DNA of 64,000 nucleotides from Hyphomicrobium_A sp963782555 (GCA_963782555.1 CAWAKB010000006.1:1-64000); one strand, 5' to 3'. Positions 52,383-63,318 are shown, numbered from the stretch's first letter. Numbers and translations: made by a program. Notes: generated by a model from the letters alone, not told the origin.

Positions 52383-54911
52383 CTAAGCGGCGCTGCCGCC
52401 GGCAGATAGCGGCCCTATGGGGCCCTGTTGAGGCTCCTCGCCGGCTTTGTCGGGGCGCCCCTTCTCGGGAAGACGCACGGTGAGGCGGGTGCCGCGCCCG
52501 GGCTCCGATTCGAGTGCGACCGTGCCCCCGTGCAGCTCCACCAGGCTCTTGACGATGGACAGGCCGAGGCCTGCGCCGCGGTGGCCCGACCCCTGGCTGC
52601 GGCTCTCGAAGCGCTCGAACACGCGCCACTGCTGGTCCTTGGGGATGCCCACGCCCTGATCCTCGACCGAGAACACGATCATGTCCCGCTCGCGCCAGCA
52701 GCCGATCTGGATGGTGTCGCCGGCCTTCGAGAAGCCCACCGCATTCGACAGGAGATTGTAGAGGATCTGGCGCACGCGCGCCTCATCGGCAATGAACTGG
52801 GAGATGTCGTCGGCAACGGCGATATGCAGCGACAGGCGCGCGCGCTGGGCAGCCTCGCGCACGCCGAGGATCGCGGCATCGATGATGGCGCGCACGTCGA
52901 CGGGGCCGAGCTTTAGCTCCATGGCCCCGGCGTCCATGGTTGCAAGCGTCAGGATATCGTCGATGATGGCGAGCAGTGTGCGCGAGGAGACGGAGATGTC
53001 GCCCAGGTACTCGTGCTGCTTGGCGTTGAGCGGGCCGATCTGCGGGCTGGCGAGCAGCTCGCTGAAGCCGATGATGTTGGTCAGGGGCGTGCGCAGCTCA
53101 TAGGAAATGTGACTGATGAACGCGTTCTTCATCCGGTCGGCGGCGACCAGCGCCTCGTTGCGCTCGACCAGCGCCCGCTCGTAGCGCTTGGCGTCCGTCA
53201 CGTCGGCGAAGGTGAACAGCGTGGCGCCGTCGGGCAGCGGCATACCGGCAAAGTCGATGATCGCATTGTCGGGGCGCACCATTTGCCCCTCGAACGGCTC
53301 GCGCTCCTCGGAGAACGAGGTGACGGCTCCGCCGATGCGGGCCCAGGTCTGCGCGTCGTCGTAGTGCTGGCGCGCGAGCGCGATGAGCTCGTCGACATGC
53401 GGGCCCTCGCCAAGCTCGCGCCGCGACAGCTTCCAAATCTCGGCAAAGGCGGTGTTGAACAGCTTCAGCCGCCCGTCGGGCCCGAACACGGCCACGCCTT
53501 CCTTGAGGCTGTCCAGCGTCTCGCGCTGCACGTCGATCAGCGCATTGTACTCGCTCTCCAGCGCCAGACGCTCCGTCTCGTCGACATAGAGGTAGGTCAC
53601 GCCGCCATCGGAGCGTTTCTCGGCGACGACATGCAGCATGCGCCCGTCGGGCAGGTGCCACCAGTCCTCGTGCTGCGCGGCCTCGCCGTAGCAGGAGAGA
53701 ACTTTGGCCTTCCACTCGGGATAGTTGACGACCTCCGGCAGCCGTCCCAGCTCGCGCAGCCGATCGAGCATGGCTCCGTCGGTTGGCCGCGACTTGAGCC
53801 AGTCGGCATCGAGCTTCCAAAGCTTGGCGTAGGCCTCGTTGAAGAACACGAGCTGCTGCTGATGATTGAAGATGGCGACCGCGGTCGCCACCCGATCGAG
53901 CGTGCGGTCATAGACGGCGATCTGGCGGTCGATGTCGCCCTGTACGCGCTCCGACGGCGTTAGGTCGATGGCCGCAGCCGCGGTGGCATCCTCGAAGGGG
54001 ATGACGGTCACCTCGTGCGGCTTGCGCTCGCCGCCCACGACTAGCGAGATGCGTCCGCGGTAGCTGTCGACGCGCGAGAGCGCGCGCGCTGCCGTCTTGC
54101 GCTGGCGCTGCTCCAGAAGCTCGATCTGGCGCTCTTGCACCTCCGCGCGGCTGTGGGCCTCAACCGCCTTGACGTAGGCGGCGTTGACCCAGGTGATGCG
54201 CCCGTCCTTGCCCCTGAGCCACACGGGGATCGGGAGGGTGTCGAGCAGGGTGCGGCTGGCACGGACCTCGCGGGCGAGCCGCTGGTGCTGCGCCAGGATG
54301 CGCGCGACCTCGTCACGGTGGCCGGCAACGTCGCGCAGGCGCAGCACGGCGCGGCCCCCCGCCGTGCGCCCCTCGGCCTCCACGTGGCCGCCGGCGAGCG
54401 TCCGCAGGATGGTGTTGAAGGCGTGACCGGAGGTGAACAGCGCATCGAGCGCGGTCTTGAGGCTCGCGGCCGAGCCCGGCTCCAGCCAATTGGCGAAGCG
54501 CAGGAAGCGATCCGGGGCCTCGGGCAGCCCGGGGATGCCCTTCAAGGTATGGGCAACGATGCGCAGCGGCTGGCCCTGCTCCCAGAAGACCAGGATCTGC
54601 GGCTCGGAGCGGATGATCGAATCGGCGGCGGCGAGGCTGCGCCTCAGGTTGGCGTTCTCTGAACGGGCGGTGTGAGCCTCGCGGCGCGCCTTCCCCAACG
54701 ACAGCCAGATGAGCGCAAGCCCCAAAAGAACCACGGCGCCGGCGACGGCAATCAAGGGCAGCCGCTCGTCCGTCAGCTCCGCCAGCAAGGCGCCGCCGCC
54801 AGAGGCGATGCCGGCGACGAGCACGAGAACACAGGCGAGACTTGCGACCAGGAGCGCAACGAGCTCCCGCCGCATGCCGCCAAAGCGTCCGTTGTGTCCG
54901 GCAGATTGCAT
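52383..54911 (-). CDS. divL: DivL-type PAS sensor kinase with tyrosine in the H-box
   Basis: An 842-residue membrane protein. Two N-terminal helices (ALLVASLACVLVLVAGIAS and IAVAGAVVLLGLALIWLSLG) precede several PAS domains (about 90-590) and a kinase core. The phosphoacceptor box reads FISHISYELRTPLTNIIGF, with Tyr604 where histidine kinases have His. This is the hallmark of DivL, the alphaproteobacterial cell-cycle factor that signals through CckA and DivK rather than by normal autokinase activity. The ATPase domain (NLLSNAVGFSKAGD, DQGVGIPKDQQWRVFERF, GLGLSIVKSLVELHGG) is intact. It heads the tsaE-murU-addBA operon. Confidence 0.9.
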   Translation of the reverse strand: MQSAGHNGRFGGMRRELVALLVASLACVLVLVAGIASGGGALLAELTDERLPLIAVAGAVVLLGLALIWLSLGKARREAHTARSENANLRRSLAAADSIIRSEPQILVFWEQGQPLRIVAHTLKGIPGLPEAPDRFLRFANWLEPGSAASLKTALDALFTSGHAFNTILRTLAGGHVEAEGRTAGGRAVLRLRDVAGHRDEVARILAQHQRLAREVRASRTLLDTLPIPVWLRGKDGRITWVNAAYVKAVEAHSRAEVQERQIELLEQRQRKTAARALSRVDSYRGRISLVVGGERKPHEVTVIPFEDATAAAAIDLTPSERVQGDIDRQIAVYDRTLDRVATAVAIFNHQQQLVFFNEAYAKLWKLDADWLKSRPTDGAMLDRLRELGRLPEVVNYPEWKAKVLSCYGEAAQHEDWWHLPDGRMLHVVAEKRSDGGVTYLYVDETERLALESEYNALIDVQRETLDSLKEGVAVFGPDGRLKLFNTAFAEIWKLSRRELGEGPHVDELIALARQHYDDAQTWARIGGAVTSFSEEREPFEGQMVRPDNAIIDFAGMPLPDGATLFTFADVTDAKRYERALVERNEALVAADRMKNAFISHISYELRTPLTNIIGFSELLASPQIGPLNAKQHEYLGDISVSSRTLLAIIDDILTLATMDAGAMELKLGPVDVRAIIDAAILGVREAAQRARLSLHIAVADDISQFIADEARVRQILYNLLSNAVGFSKAGDTIQIGCWRERDMIVFSVEDQGVGIPKDQQWRVFERFESRSQGSGHRGAGLGLSIVKSLVELHGGTVALESEPGRGTRLTVRLPEKGRPDKAGEEPQQGPIGPLSAGGSAA

Positions 54912-55117
54912 CGGGATCCATGGAAAGGAGCGGGAACCCGAGACCTAGAGACGCAACGAGCAAAAGACACAGTCCCGGCGATCATCGCCTCGGCCCGAGG
55001 CGAATCATGCCCGATTATGCGGAGCGTTGGCCGCCGTGGCCAGACGCGTGCCGCATTTGCGCGCCCGTCCACCGTGTTTGGTTGGCGAGTGCTGCCGGCA
55101 AGACGCAGGTCGCGCAC

Positions 55118-56521
<1,404 letters not shown>

Positions 56522-56876
56522 CGATTGCTCCTCTGTCCAGTCGGGCGGCGGCCAGCGGCCTCCGCTGTGTCTCCTGGGCGGCCGAGCGCCGGCTGCCCGT
56601 TCCTCGCGCCCTTCTAACGGGACGCTGGCGCCCTCGCAACAAGATATAAACAAGTCCTTATGTCTCATCCGGGGCGCGCAGCCGGATACCGGTCTCACAG
56701 CAAATGACGCCTCCCGGACAAGTCTATTTGTGTAACCCATCGATGTAACGGAATAGATCTCGGTGTAACCTTTCATTAGGGAACAATAATAAATTTTAGT
56801 TCTTTTACTATTCTTGCGCGCTGAGACCGCCATATTGAAGCAAAACAAGTTGGTATTTCGCAGGATGAGGCGCGCC
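56522..56876. promoter_or_regulatory. Divergent ahcY/TadG promoter region
   Basis: About 355 bases. An imperfect inverted repeat, GATATAA (56643-56649) and TTATGTC (56658-56664) with an 8-base spacer, lies in an AT-rich island before ahcY and could be an operator for methionine-cycle control. Farther right, three direct TGTAAC repeats (56731, 56744, 56764) lie before the TadG gene next to a strongly AT-rich stretch (about 56780-56815). No known riboswitch was recognised. Roles are inference. Confidence 0.4.
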
Positions 56877-58316
56877 ATGAAGACGACGCTAGGACGTTGG
56901 GCTCATTGCCTTCGTGGGCATGGGTCGCGCTTTGGTGCCGACCGCTCAGGCAACGTGGCACTGCTGTTTGGTCTGTCGGCGGTGGTGCTGCTCCTGGCCA
57001 TCGGCGCCGCGGTGGATGTCGGCCGCTGGCTGCATGCACGCGACCAGACGCTTGCCGCGGTCGACGCGGCGGTGCTGGCAGGTGCCCGCTACTTGCAGAC
57101 GAACCCCGATGATACGGCCGGTGCCGTGGTTGCGGCGCAGAACTTCTACAAGCAGAACGTGGCGACACGCCTCCCCGTCACCAGCGATACGGTCACCTTC
57201 GAGATGGCCGACGACGGCGAATCCATGACGGCGAGCGGTACGGCCTACATCAAGACGCCGTTCCTGCAGTTCGCCAGCATCGACAAGCTGCCTCTGATCA
57301 ACACGTCGACGGCGGAGTTCTCCAAGGCGTCGCACAACATCGGCGAGAACCTTGAGATCTCGCTGATGCTCGACGTCACGGGCTCGATGGCCGGGCAGAA
57401 GCTCGAGGATCTAAAGTCCGCCGCCAAGGATCTCGTCGACATCATAGTCAACGCCAGCGATAAGGACATTTCCACCAAGATCGCGCTGGTCCCGTTCTCC
57501 GAGGACATTCGCCTGCCGACGACCAGTGCTTTGAACAAGGCGCGGGGCAACAACCTGCCCGACACCAAGACGGAAAACACGTGGTGGGGTCCCGTCACCT
57601 ACTACCTGTCGGATTGCGTGGTGGAGCGCACGGGCTCGCAGAAGTACACCGACGCCGCGCCGAGCTCGGGCCAATACGTCATGGCCCACTACACCCAGAA
57701 CTACACCACCCCCGGCAATGGCAATGCCTTCGGCTTCGGCTTCGGCAACGGCGGCGGCGGCGGCTGGGGTGCAGGCGGTAAGAAGTCAGGCGTGTGCACC
57801 ATCCCGGAGAATTCGGCCATCACCCCGCTGAGCGACGACGCTGACGATCTCAAGAGCAAGATCACTAATCTTTCGGCAGCGGGCGGCACCGCTGGTCATC
57901 TCGGCACCGCCTGGGCCTGGTACACGCTGTCTCCAAACTGGAGCTCGCTGTGGTCGGCGCAGAGCAGGCCCGTCGACTACAACACGCCCAACTATCAGAA
58001 GATCGCCATCCTGATGACGGACGGCGAGTACAACACGCAGTATGATGCGAACGGCGTTTCAGCGTCCGAAAGCAGCGCCGCCAACGGCAGCTCGACGGCG
58101 CAGGCGACCGAATTGTGCACGGCAATGAAGACCGCCGGCATCGTGGTTTACACTGTCGGCTTCGACCTGAGCGGTCCCGACAGCACATCCTACAAGACGC
58201 TGAAGAATTGCGCCTCCGACGAGCAGAAGTTCTATTCGGCCGCGACCGGCACGCAGTTGCAGCAGGCCTTCCGCGACATCGGCCTCAAGCTGTCCAAGCT
58301 CTATCTATCGAAATAG
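56877..58316 (+). CDS. TadG-like pilus protein with von Willebrand factor A domain
   Basis: A 479-residue protein. A TadE/TadG-type N-terminus (RSGNVALLFGLSAVVLLLAI) gives one helix at about residues 20-45. A pseudopilin-like linker leads to a von Willebrand A domain with the metal site DVTGSMAGQKLEDLKSA (Asp-x-Thr-x-Ser) and ILMTDGEYNTQYD. An insertion of repeated Gly and Phe (GNAFGFGFGNGGGGGWGAGG) interrupts it. Orphan: no other tad or flp gene is in the window. Confidence 0.8.
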   Translation: MKTTLGRWAHCLRGHGSRFGADRSGNVALLFGLSAVVLLLAIGAAVDVGRWLHARDQTLAAVDAAVLAGARYLQTNPDDTAGAVVAAQNFYKQNVATRLPVTSDTVTFEMADDGESMTASGTAYIKTPFLQFASIDKLPLINTSTAEFSKASHNIGENLEISLMLDVTGSMAGQKLEDLKSAAKDLVDIIVNASDKDISTKIALVPFSEDIRLPTTSALNKARGNNLPDTKTENTWWGPVTYYLSDCVVERTGSQKYTDAAPSSGQYVMAHYTQNYTTPGNGNAFGFGFGNGGGGGWGAGGKKSGVCTIPENSAITPLSDDADDLKSKITNLSAAGGTAGHLGTAWAWYTLSPNWSSLWSAQSRPVDYNTPNYQKIAILMTDGEYNTQYDANGVSASESSAANGSSTAQATELCTAMKTAGIVVYTVGFDLSGPDSTSYKTLKNCASDEQKFYSAATGTQLQQAFRDIGLKLSKLYLSK

Positions 58317-58342
58317 CGCTGGGCCGCGAGCCGGCGCGCCGC

Positions 58343-58648
58343 TCACGCGTCCTCGATGCAGTCCTCGTCGAAGCCGCTCTCGACCAGCGCGATGAGAGCC
58401 TGCAGGGCTTCGGGCCCCTGCGGGCCTTGCGCGCTCAAGTGCAATGTCGATCCCGGTCCCGCCGCCAGCATCATCAGGCCCATGATCGACGTGCCGCCCA
58501 CGGCCTGGCCGTCGCGCGTCACCGTGATGATTGCATCGAAGCACTCTGCGCACTTGACGAACTTTGCCGAGGCGCGCGCGTGCAGGCCCTTGCGATTGCG
58601 GATGGTGACCACCGCCTCCGGCCGCAGGCTGTCCTTGATCTCCGGCAT
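58343..58648 (-). CDS. ptsH: HPr-like phosphocarrier protein
   Basis: A 101-residue HPr. The phosphorylated His23 is in RNRKGLHARASAKFV and the regulatory Ser54 in VGGTSIMGLMMLAAG, the HprK target site. It accepts phosphate from enzyme I, whose gene is not in the window. The start at 58648 (MPEIKDSLRP) is one of two candidates; the other, at 58690, would add 14 residues. Last gene of the chvI-chvG-hprK-EIIA-HPr operon. Confidence 0.92.
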   Translation of the reverse strand: MPEIKDSLRPEAVVTIRNRKGLHARASAKFVKCAECFDAIITVTRDGQAVGGTSIMGLMMLAAGPGSTLHLSAQGPQGPEALQALIALVESGFDEDCIEDA

Positions 58649-58658
58649 GACTCGACGC

Positions 58659-59063
58659 TCAACTTTCGCCCGATAGCTCTTGGCTCGCAATCTTGATGTA
58701 CTTGCGGCCCGCTTCGCGCGCGCTCACCACGGCTTCCGCCAAGGGAAGCTCGCCCCTCACGCTGGCGAGCTTGACCAGGATAGGTAAATTTATTCCCGCG
58801 ATCACCTCCACCAGCGCCTCGTCCATCACCGAGATCGCGAGGTTGGACGGCGTGCCCCCGAACATGTCCGTCAGGATGATCACACCGTCTCCCGTATTGG
58901 TGCGGGTGATCGCGTCGAGAATCTGGCCGCGGCGCACGGCCATGTCGTCGTCTGGCCCGATGGAAATGGTCTCGAGCTGCGTTTGCGGCCCGACGACATG
59001 CTCCAGCGCCGAGCGGAACTCGAGCGCCAGCCCGCAGTGCGTGACGATGACAAGTCCAATCAT
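58659..59063 (-). CDS. PTS EIIA component, mannose family
   Basis: A 134-residue EIIA-Man domain. MIGLVIVTHCGLALEF carries the phosphorylated His9, and GVIILTDMFGGTPSNLAISV is the family core. It has no partner EIIB or EIIC here, so it is a regulatory rather than a transport PTS, as is usual in alphaproteobacteria. It lies 10 bases upstream of the HPr gene. Confidence 0.92.
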   Translation of the reverse strand: MIGLVIVTHCGLALEFRSALEHVVGPQTQLETISIGPDDDMAVRRGQILDAITRTNTGDGVIILTDMFGGTPSNLAISVMDEALVEVIAGINLPILVKLASVRGELPLAEAVVSAREAGRKYIKIASQELSGES

Positions 59064-59238
59064 GAAGTAGAGCCGACCTCGATCTCGGTCCCCCGCCGCG
59101 ACGATTTCGAGGGCGCGGCTGATGGGAGTTCTCGTCTGCTGCTTCGTCGGGTTCCGCCCAATTCTGAAGGGGGCGGTCTTGCGGCGGCCAAAATTTACAA
59201 GTGTTCGCCCGCCGCGCAAGGGGGTTGTGCAATCGGGC

Positions 59239-59712
59239 TCAAACACTGCTTGTTGGCCGCCTGAAACGCTGGGCAAGAGCCAGCAACAGCTTGACGGGCG
59301 CGGCCGCCTCGAATGGGGCGATGTGCAAAAGCGGCAGGCGCACACCCGCAAGCTCCACCACCGGTGCCGGATCGGGCAGGCGCTCGATCCGCTCCGGCGC
59401 CACCAGATCGGCAACGAGCACGAGCTCGGCGCTCGCCACAAAGGGGACTGTCACAATTCCGAGCCCGCGCACCTCGAGCTTGCCGCGGATCGTCGCAGGC
59501 GCCTCTATCGCCAGGCGCTCACCCTTGCGCGTGATCTCGACGCGGTCGTCGGCGACGAGCATGGTGGGGCTGGCAATGAGCGCCGTGGGGGCCAGCGCCA
59601 GGCAGCGCAGGGCGAGGTCCGATTTTCCCGATCCGGAGGCGCCGCGGATCAGCACCGCGTTGCCGGCGAGTGCGATCGCGGTTCCATGGTGGCTCTCAAC
59701 CGCGTCGCCCAA
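59239..59712 (-). CDS. hprK: HPr kinase/phosphorylase, short alphaproteobacterial type
   Basis: A 157-residue C-terminal-domain-only HprK. The P-loop is LIRGASGSGKSDLALRCLAL, followed by LVADDRVEITRKG and IRGKLEVRGLGIVTVPFV. The start is TTG at 59712 behind GGAGG; it overlaps the chvG stop by 17 bases, so translation is probably coupled. It phosphorylates HPr at its regulatory Ser (Ser54 here). Confidence 0.85.
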   Translation of the reverse strand: MGDAVESHHGTAIALAGNAVLIRGASGSGKSDLALRCLALAPTALIASPTMLVADDRVEITRKGERLAIEAPATIRGKLEVRGLGIVTVPFVASAELVLVADLVAPERIERLPDPAPVVELAGVRLPLLHIAPFEAAAPVKLLLALAQRFRRPTSSV

Positions 59713-61705
59713 CGGGCGCTCCTCCGCGCTGCGTCCTCTCGGCCATGGGCAGACGCACGATGAAGCGGGCACCGGCGGGCTTCGCGTGGGGCCCGCTGCC
59801 CTCCTCATAGCGGTTCTCGGCGATGATCTCACCACCGTGCGCACGCACGATCTCGCGCGAGATGCTCAAGCCCAGCCCCGAGTTCTTGCCGCGGCTCGCA
59901 TCCGTCTCCGGCCGATCCGAGTAGAAGCGGTCGAAGATGATGGTGAGCCGATCCTCGGGAATGCCGGGGCCCTCGTCCTCCACCAGGATCTCCACGCTGC
60001 GCAGCTTGGCGCGTGCGCGCACGGTCACCGTGCCGCCCTCGGGCGAGAAGGAGACGGCATTGTCGATCAAGTTGGTCAGCACCTGGCCGAGACGGCCCTC
60101 GTCTCCGATGATGGTGAAGGCTCCCTCGAACGGCTCGCGGCCCACCGCCAGCTCGAGCTGGCGATTATCGTCGCCGAGGATGTCGCGGAAGATGCCGACG
60201 ACGTTGCGCAGCATGGTCGTCACGTCGACCTGGCGCATCTCCTTGCGCGCCAGCTCGGCATCGAGGCGCGATGCGTTGGAGACGTCCGTGATTAACCGGT
60301 TGAGGCGCTTCAGCTCGTCGTTGATCTGCAAGACCAGGTGATCGCGCTCCGCGTCCGTCTTGGCGAAGCTCAGCGACTCGGCGGTGGAGCGCGCGGCCGT
60401 GAGCGGATTTTTGAGCTCGTGCGCCACGTCGGCAGCGAACCGCTCGCTCGCCTCGATGCGCCGATAGAGCGCCTCGGTCATGGCCTGGAAGGCACCCGCC
60501 ATCTGCCCCACCTCGTCGGAGCGATCGGCAAGCTCGGGCAGGCGCGCGCGCGCGCCGATGTCGCGGCTTGCCTGCTCGGCCGCGGCCGAGAGACGGCGCA
60601 TGGGGCCGGCGACCGTGCGGGCGAGCAAGAGCGAGGTGACGACCAGCGCCAGCAGTGCAATGGCAGATAGCGCCAGGATGACGACACGCTCCTCGCGCAG
60701 GATCTTGTCGATCTGGCCCGGGCGCGTCGATAGCAGCAGCACGCCTTGCACGTTCTTGAAGCGCCTTATGGGCACGGCCATGGAGACGATCTGCTCGCCC
60801 TTCTTGTTCAAGAGGAGCATGCTGCGCTCATTGCCCTTCAGCGCATCGCGCACTTCCGGGTAGGCGGTGCCGTTGCCGGCATCGATCTCGCGATAGACGG
60901 GCAGCGGCTCCTTGAAGAAGTAGCGGGTGAAGCGCGTCCAGAAGTTCTGCGGCTTGGGCTGGTCGGTGGCGCCTTTGGTCGCTGCCTCGCGGAGCCTCGC
61001 CGTCAGGCTCGCGAGCGTGCGCGCCGAATCCACGATCAAGGTCCCGTCCAGGGCGTAGATGCGCGCGCGGGTGTCGGTGGGCTTGATCAGCTTGCGCAGG
61101 ATCGGCGTCACCTCTTCGGGGTGGATCGAGAGCTCGAGAGCTGCAAGTCCGTCGTCGGGGTAGCGGCGACTGGTGCCGGGCGCGTCGGGCAGCTTGTCGG
61201 GATCGAGAACAATGCGCTCGCGTACCACCGTCGCGTTGGCCGCGATGGCATCGGCGATGATCTCCCCCTGCGTCTTCAGCGCATCCACCTTGGCATCGAT
61301 CAGCCAGGTGTTGACCCAGCCCAAGTAGAGGATGCCGCCGACGAGGATGACGAAGCCGATGAGGTTGGAGACGAGGATGCGCCGCAACAGGCTCGCGGAG
61401 ATGAAACGCACGATCGGCTGGCGCTTGAACCAGCGTGCCACCGGCTTGAAGGTGGCCGATGCGGCGACGAGCGCCGGGGCGCCGCCCGTCTCGCTGTCTG
61501 GCTTGAGGCGGGCAGCCGTAGCCGCCGCCAGCCTGGCGGCGCCGTTCATGGCGGATCGTGCGGATCGTGCGGCTTTGGCGCTGCCGCGGCTTGCCGCCGC
61601 GAGCGAGGATCGGACGACGCCCGCCGCATCGTTCGCGGCGCCTTTCAGCGCCGCGAGCCCCCTTGGCAGTGCGTAGCCCTCGGTTCGCTCGGACTCGAGC
61701 GCCAT
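59696..61705 (-). CDS. chvG: ChvG-type sensor histidine kinase
   Basis: A 669-residue kinase of the ChvG/ExoS family. An Ala-rich N-terminal extension of about 100 residues is longer than usual. A periplasmic sensor follows (about 150-320) between two helices (LLRRILVSNLIGFVILVGGI and VVILALSAIALLALVVTSLL). Then HAMP, DHp with His in FAADVAHELKNPLTAARSTA, and ATPase (NLIDNAVSFSPEGG, EDEGPGIPEDRL). MALESERT at 61705 lies behind GGAGGAACG. It pairs with ChvI for acid and envelope response. Confidence 0.93.
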   Translation of the reverse strand: MALESERTEGYALPRGLAALKGAANDAAGVVRSSLAAASRGSAKAARSARSAMNGAARLAAATAARLKPDSETGGAPALVAASATFKPVARWFKRQPIVRFISASLLRRILVSNLIGFVILVGGILYLGWVNTWLIDAKVDALKTQGEIIADAIAANATVVRERIVLDPDKLPDAPGTSRRYPDDGLAALELSIHPEEVTPILRKLIKPTDTRARIYALDGTLIVDSARTLASLTARLREAATKGATDQPKPQNFWTRFTRYFFKEPLPVYREIDAGNGTAYPEVRDALKGNERSMLLLNKKGEQIVSMAVPIRRFKNVQGVLLLSTRPGQIDKILREERVVILALSAIALLALVVTSLLLARTVAGPMRRLSAAAEQASRDIGARARLPELADRSDEVGQMAGAFQAMTEALYRRIEASERFAADVAHELKNPLTAARSTAESLSFAKTDAERDHLVLQINDELKRLNRLITDVSNASRLDAELARKEMRQVDVTTMLRNVVGIFRDILGDDNRQLELAVGREPFEGAFTIIGDEGRLGQVLTNLIDNAVSFSPEGGTVTVRARAKLRSVEILVEDEGPGIPEDRLTIIFDRFYSDRPETDASRGKNSGLGLSISREIVRAHGGEIIAENRYEEGSGPHAKPAGARFIVRLPMAERTQRGGAPVGRRG

Positions 61706-61719
61706 CGTTCCTCCACGCC

Positions 61720-62430
61720 TCAAGCTTCCTTGAAGCGGTATCCCACACCGTAGAGCGTCTCGATCACGTCGAACGCATCGTCGACCTGCTTGAACTTCTT
61801 GCGCAAGCGCTTGATGTGGCTGTCGATGGTGCGGTCGTCGACGTAGACCTGGTCGTCATAAGCCGCGTCCATCAGCGCGTCGCGCGTCTTGACGACGCCG
61901 GGGCGTGAGGCCAGCGCCTGCAGGATCAAAAACTCGGTGACGGTCAGCGTGACGGGCTTGTTGTCCCAGTGGCAGGTGTGACGCTCGGGATCGAGCTTGA
62001 GCTTGCCGCGCTCCAGAACGCGCGCGGCCTCCACCTCGGGGCTCACCCCGTCCTTGGGCTGGAAGCGGCGCAGCACCGCCTTGACGCGCTCCACGACGAG
62101 ACGCTGCGAGAACGGCTTGGAGACGTAGTCGTCGGCGCCCATCTTGAGGCCGAACAACTCGTCGATCTCCTCGTCCTTGGAGGTGAGGAAGATCACCGGC
62201 ATGTCCGACTGCTGGCGCACGCGGCGCAACAGCTCCATGCCGTCCATGCGCGGCATCTTGATATCGAAGATTCCCAGATCGGCCGGGTCCTCGCTCAAGG
62301 CCTCAAGAGCGGAGGCGCCATCGTTATAGGTGCGCACCCGGTAGCCCTCGGCCTCCAGCGCCATGCGCAGCGAGGTGAGAATGTTGCGCTCGTCGTCGAC
62401 AAGCGCGATCGTGCTCTTTTCTTTCATCAT
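61720..62430 (-). CDS. chvI: ChvI-type response regulator
   Basis: A 236-residue OmpR-family regulator. Asp56 in LGIFDIKMPRMDGMELL is the phosphoacceptor; VIFLTSKDEEIDELFGLKMG, YVSKPFS and the winged-helix segment RTIDSHIKRLRKKFKQVDD then VIETLYGVGYRFKEA are canonical ChvI. First gene of the operon with chvG, 14 bases upstream. Confidence 0.95.
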   Translation of the reverse strand: MMKEKSTIALVDDERNILTSLRMALEAEGYRVRTYNDGASALEALSEDPADLGIFDIKMPRMDGMELLRRVRQQSDMPVIFLTSKDEEIDELFGLKMGADDYVSKPFSQRLVVERVKAVLRRFQPKDGVSPEVEAARVLERGKLKLDPERHTCHWDNKPVTLTVTEFLILQALASRPGVVKTRDALMDAAYDDQVYVDDRTIDSHIKRLRKKFKQVDDAFDVIETLYGVGYRFKEA

Positions 62431-62565
62431 GTCCCGACCCTGCGGCAGAAAACCACCCTGCCGCGCTTTATGGCTCCAAGGTGTATCAATTGTGGCGAAG
62501 CCAATTTCGTGATCTTTGTCTGAACCTTAACTGAACAAGGCCGAACCGGATAGCAGGCGAGACGC

Positions 62566-63318
62566 ATGGGCAGCCAAGAGGGCGAGAAAGACAGGTCTTT
62601 TTCGCAAGTTAAGGAAACCGCCGGGATTGCCCGGGGCCTGGTACGCGGCGCGCTCAAGGGCGCGCTCGCAACTGTGCACAAAGGCTTAGGCCATCCCTAC
62701 GCCTCGCTGGTGCTCACGGCAACCGACTCGGACGGTTCTCCCGTGTTCCTCATCTCCAAGCTTGCCGTCCATACGCAGAATCTTGCCGCCGATCCGCGCG
62801 CGAGCCTGCTCATCGATGCAACCGGCACCGAGAAAGATCCCATGGAAGGCGCGCGCCTCACGCTGATCGGCGAGGTGCGGCCGGCAACCAGCGCCACCGC
62901 GCGGGGCCGTTTTCTTGCGCGCCATCCGGCGGCCGCGGGCTATGCCGACTTTCCCGACTTCGGGTTCTTCGCGCTCGCTGTGCAAAGTGCGCATTACATC
63001 GGCGGCTTCGGCAAGATCATCGACTTGGCCGCCGACGATCTCCTGCTCTCGCTTAAGGACGCGGAGGGCTTGGCGGCAAGCGAGCCTGACATCGTGTCGC
63101 ACATGAACGCCGACCACGCCGATGCGGTCGAGCTTTATGCGACCAAGCTTCTGGGTGCTGCGTCCGGCGCCTGGCGCATGACGGGCATCGATCCGGAGGG
63201 CTGCGATCTGGTCTTGGGCGCACGCGCGCTGCGGCTCACCTTCGAGGAGCGCATCACGGACGCCACTGCGGCGCGCAAGGAGCTCGTCCGCCTCGTCGGC
63301 GTTGCCCGCGCCGCCTGA
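62566..63318 (+). CDS. HugZ-family pyridoxamine 5'-phosphate oxidase-like protein
   Basis: A 250-residue protein with a split-barrel flavin-like domain (about 25-160: HPYASLVLTATDSDGSPVFL, LAVHTQNLAADPRASLLID) and a C-terminal DUF2470 domain (HMNADHADAVELYATKLLG). This layout matches HugZ and related heme-utilisation proteins. Heme binding is not shown by sequence. Divergent from chvI. Confidence 0.85.
   Translation: MGSQEGEKDRSFSQVKETAGIARGLVRGALKGALATVHKGLGHPYASLVLTATDSDGSPVFLISKLAVHTQNLAADPRASLLIDATGTEKDPMEGARLTLIGEVRPATSATARGRFLARHPAAAGYADFPDFGFFALAVQSAHYIGGFGKIIDLAADDLLLSLKDAEGLAASEPDIVSHMNADHADAVELYATKLLGAASGAWRMTGIDPEGCDLVLGARALRLTFEERITDATAARKELVRLVGVARAA

Noticed and set aside
50081..52483. 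An 800-codon plus-strand frame opposite tsaE-amgK and the murU-like gene
   Set aside because: It is the shadow of two well-supported genes and has no ribosome-binding site or family match.
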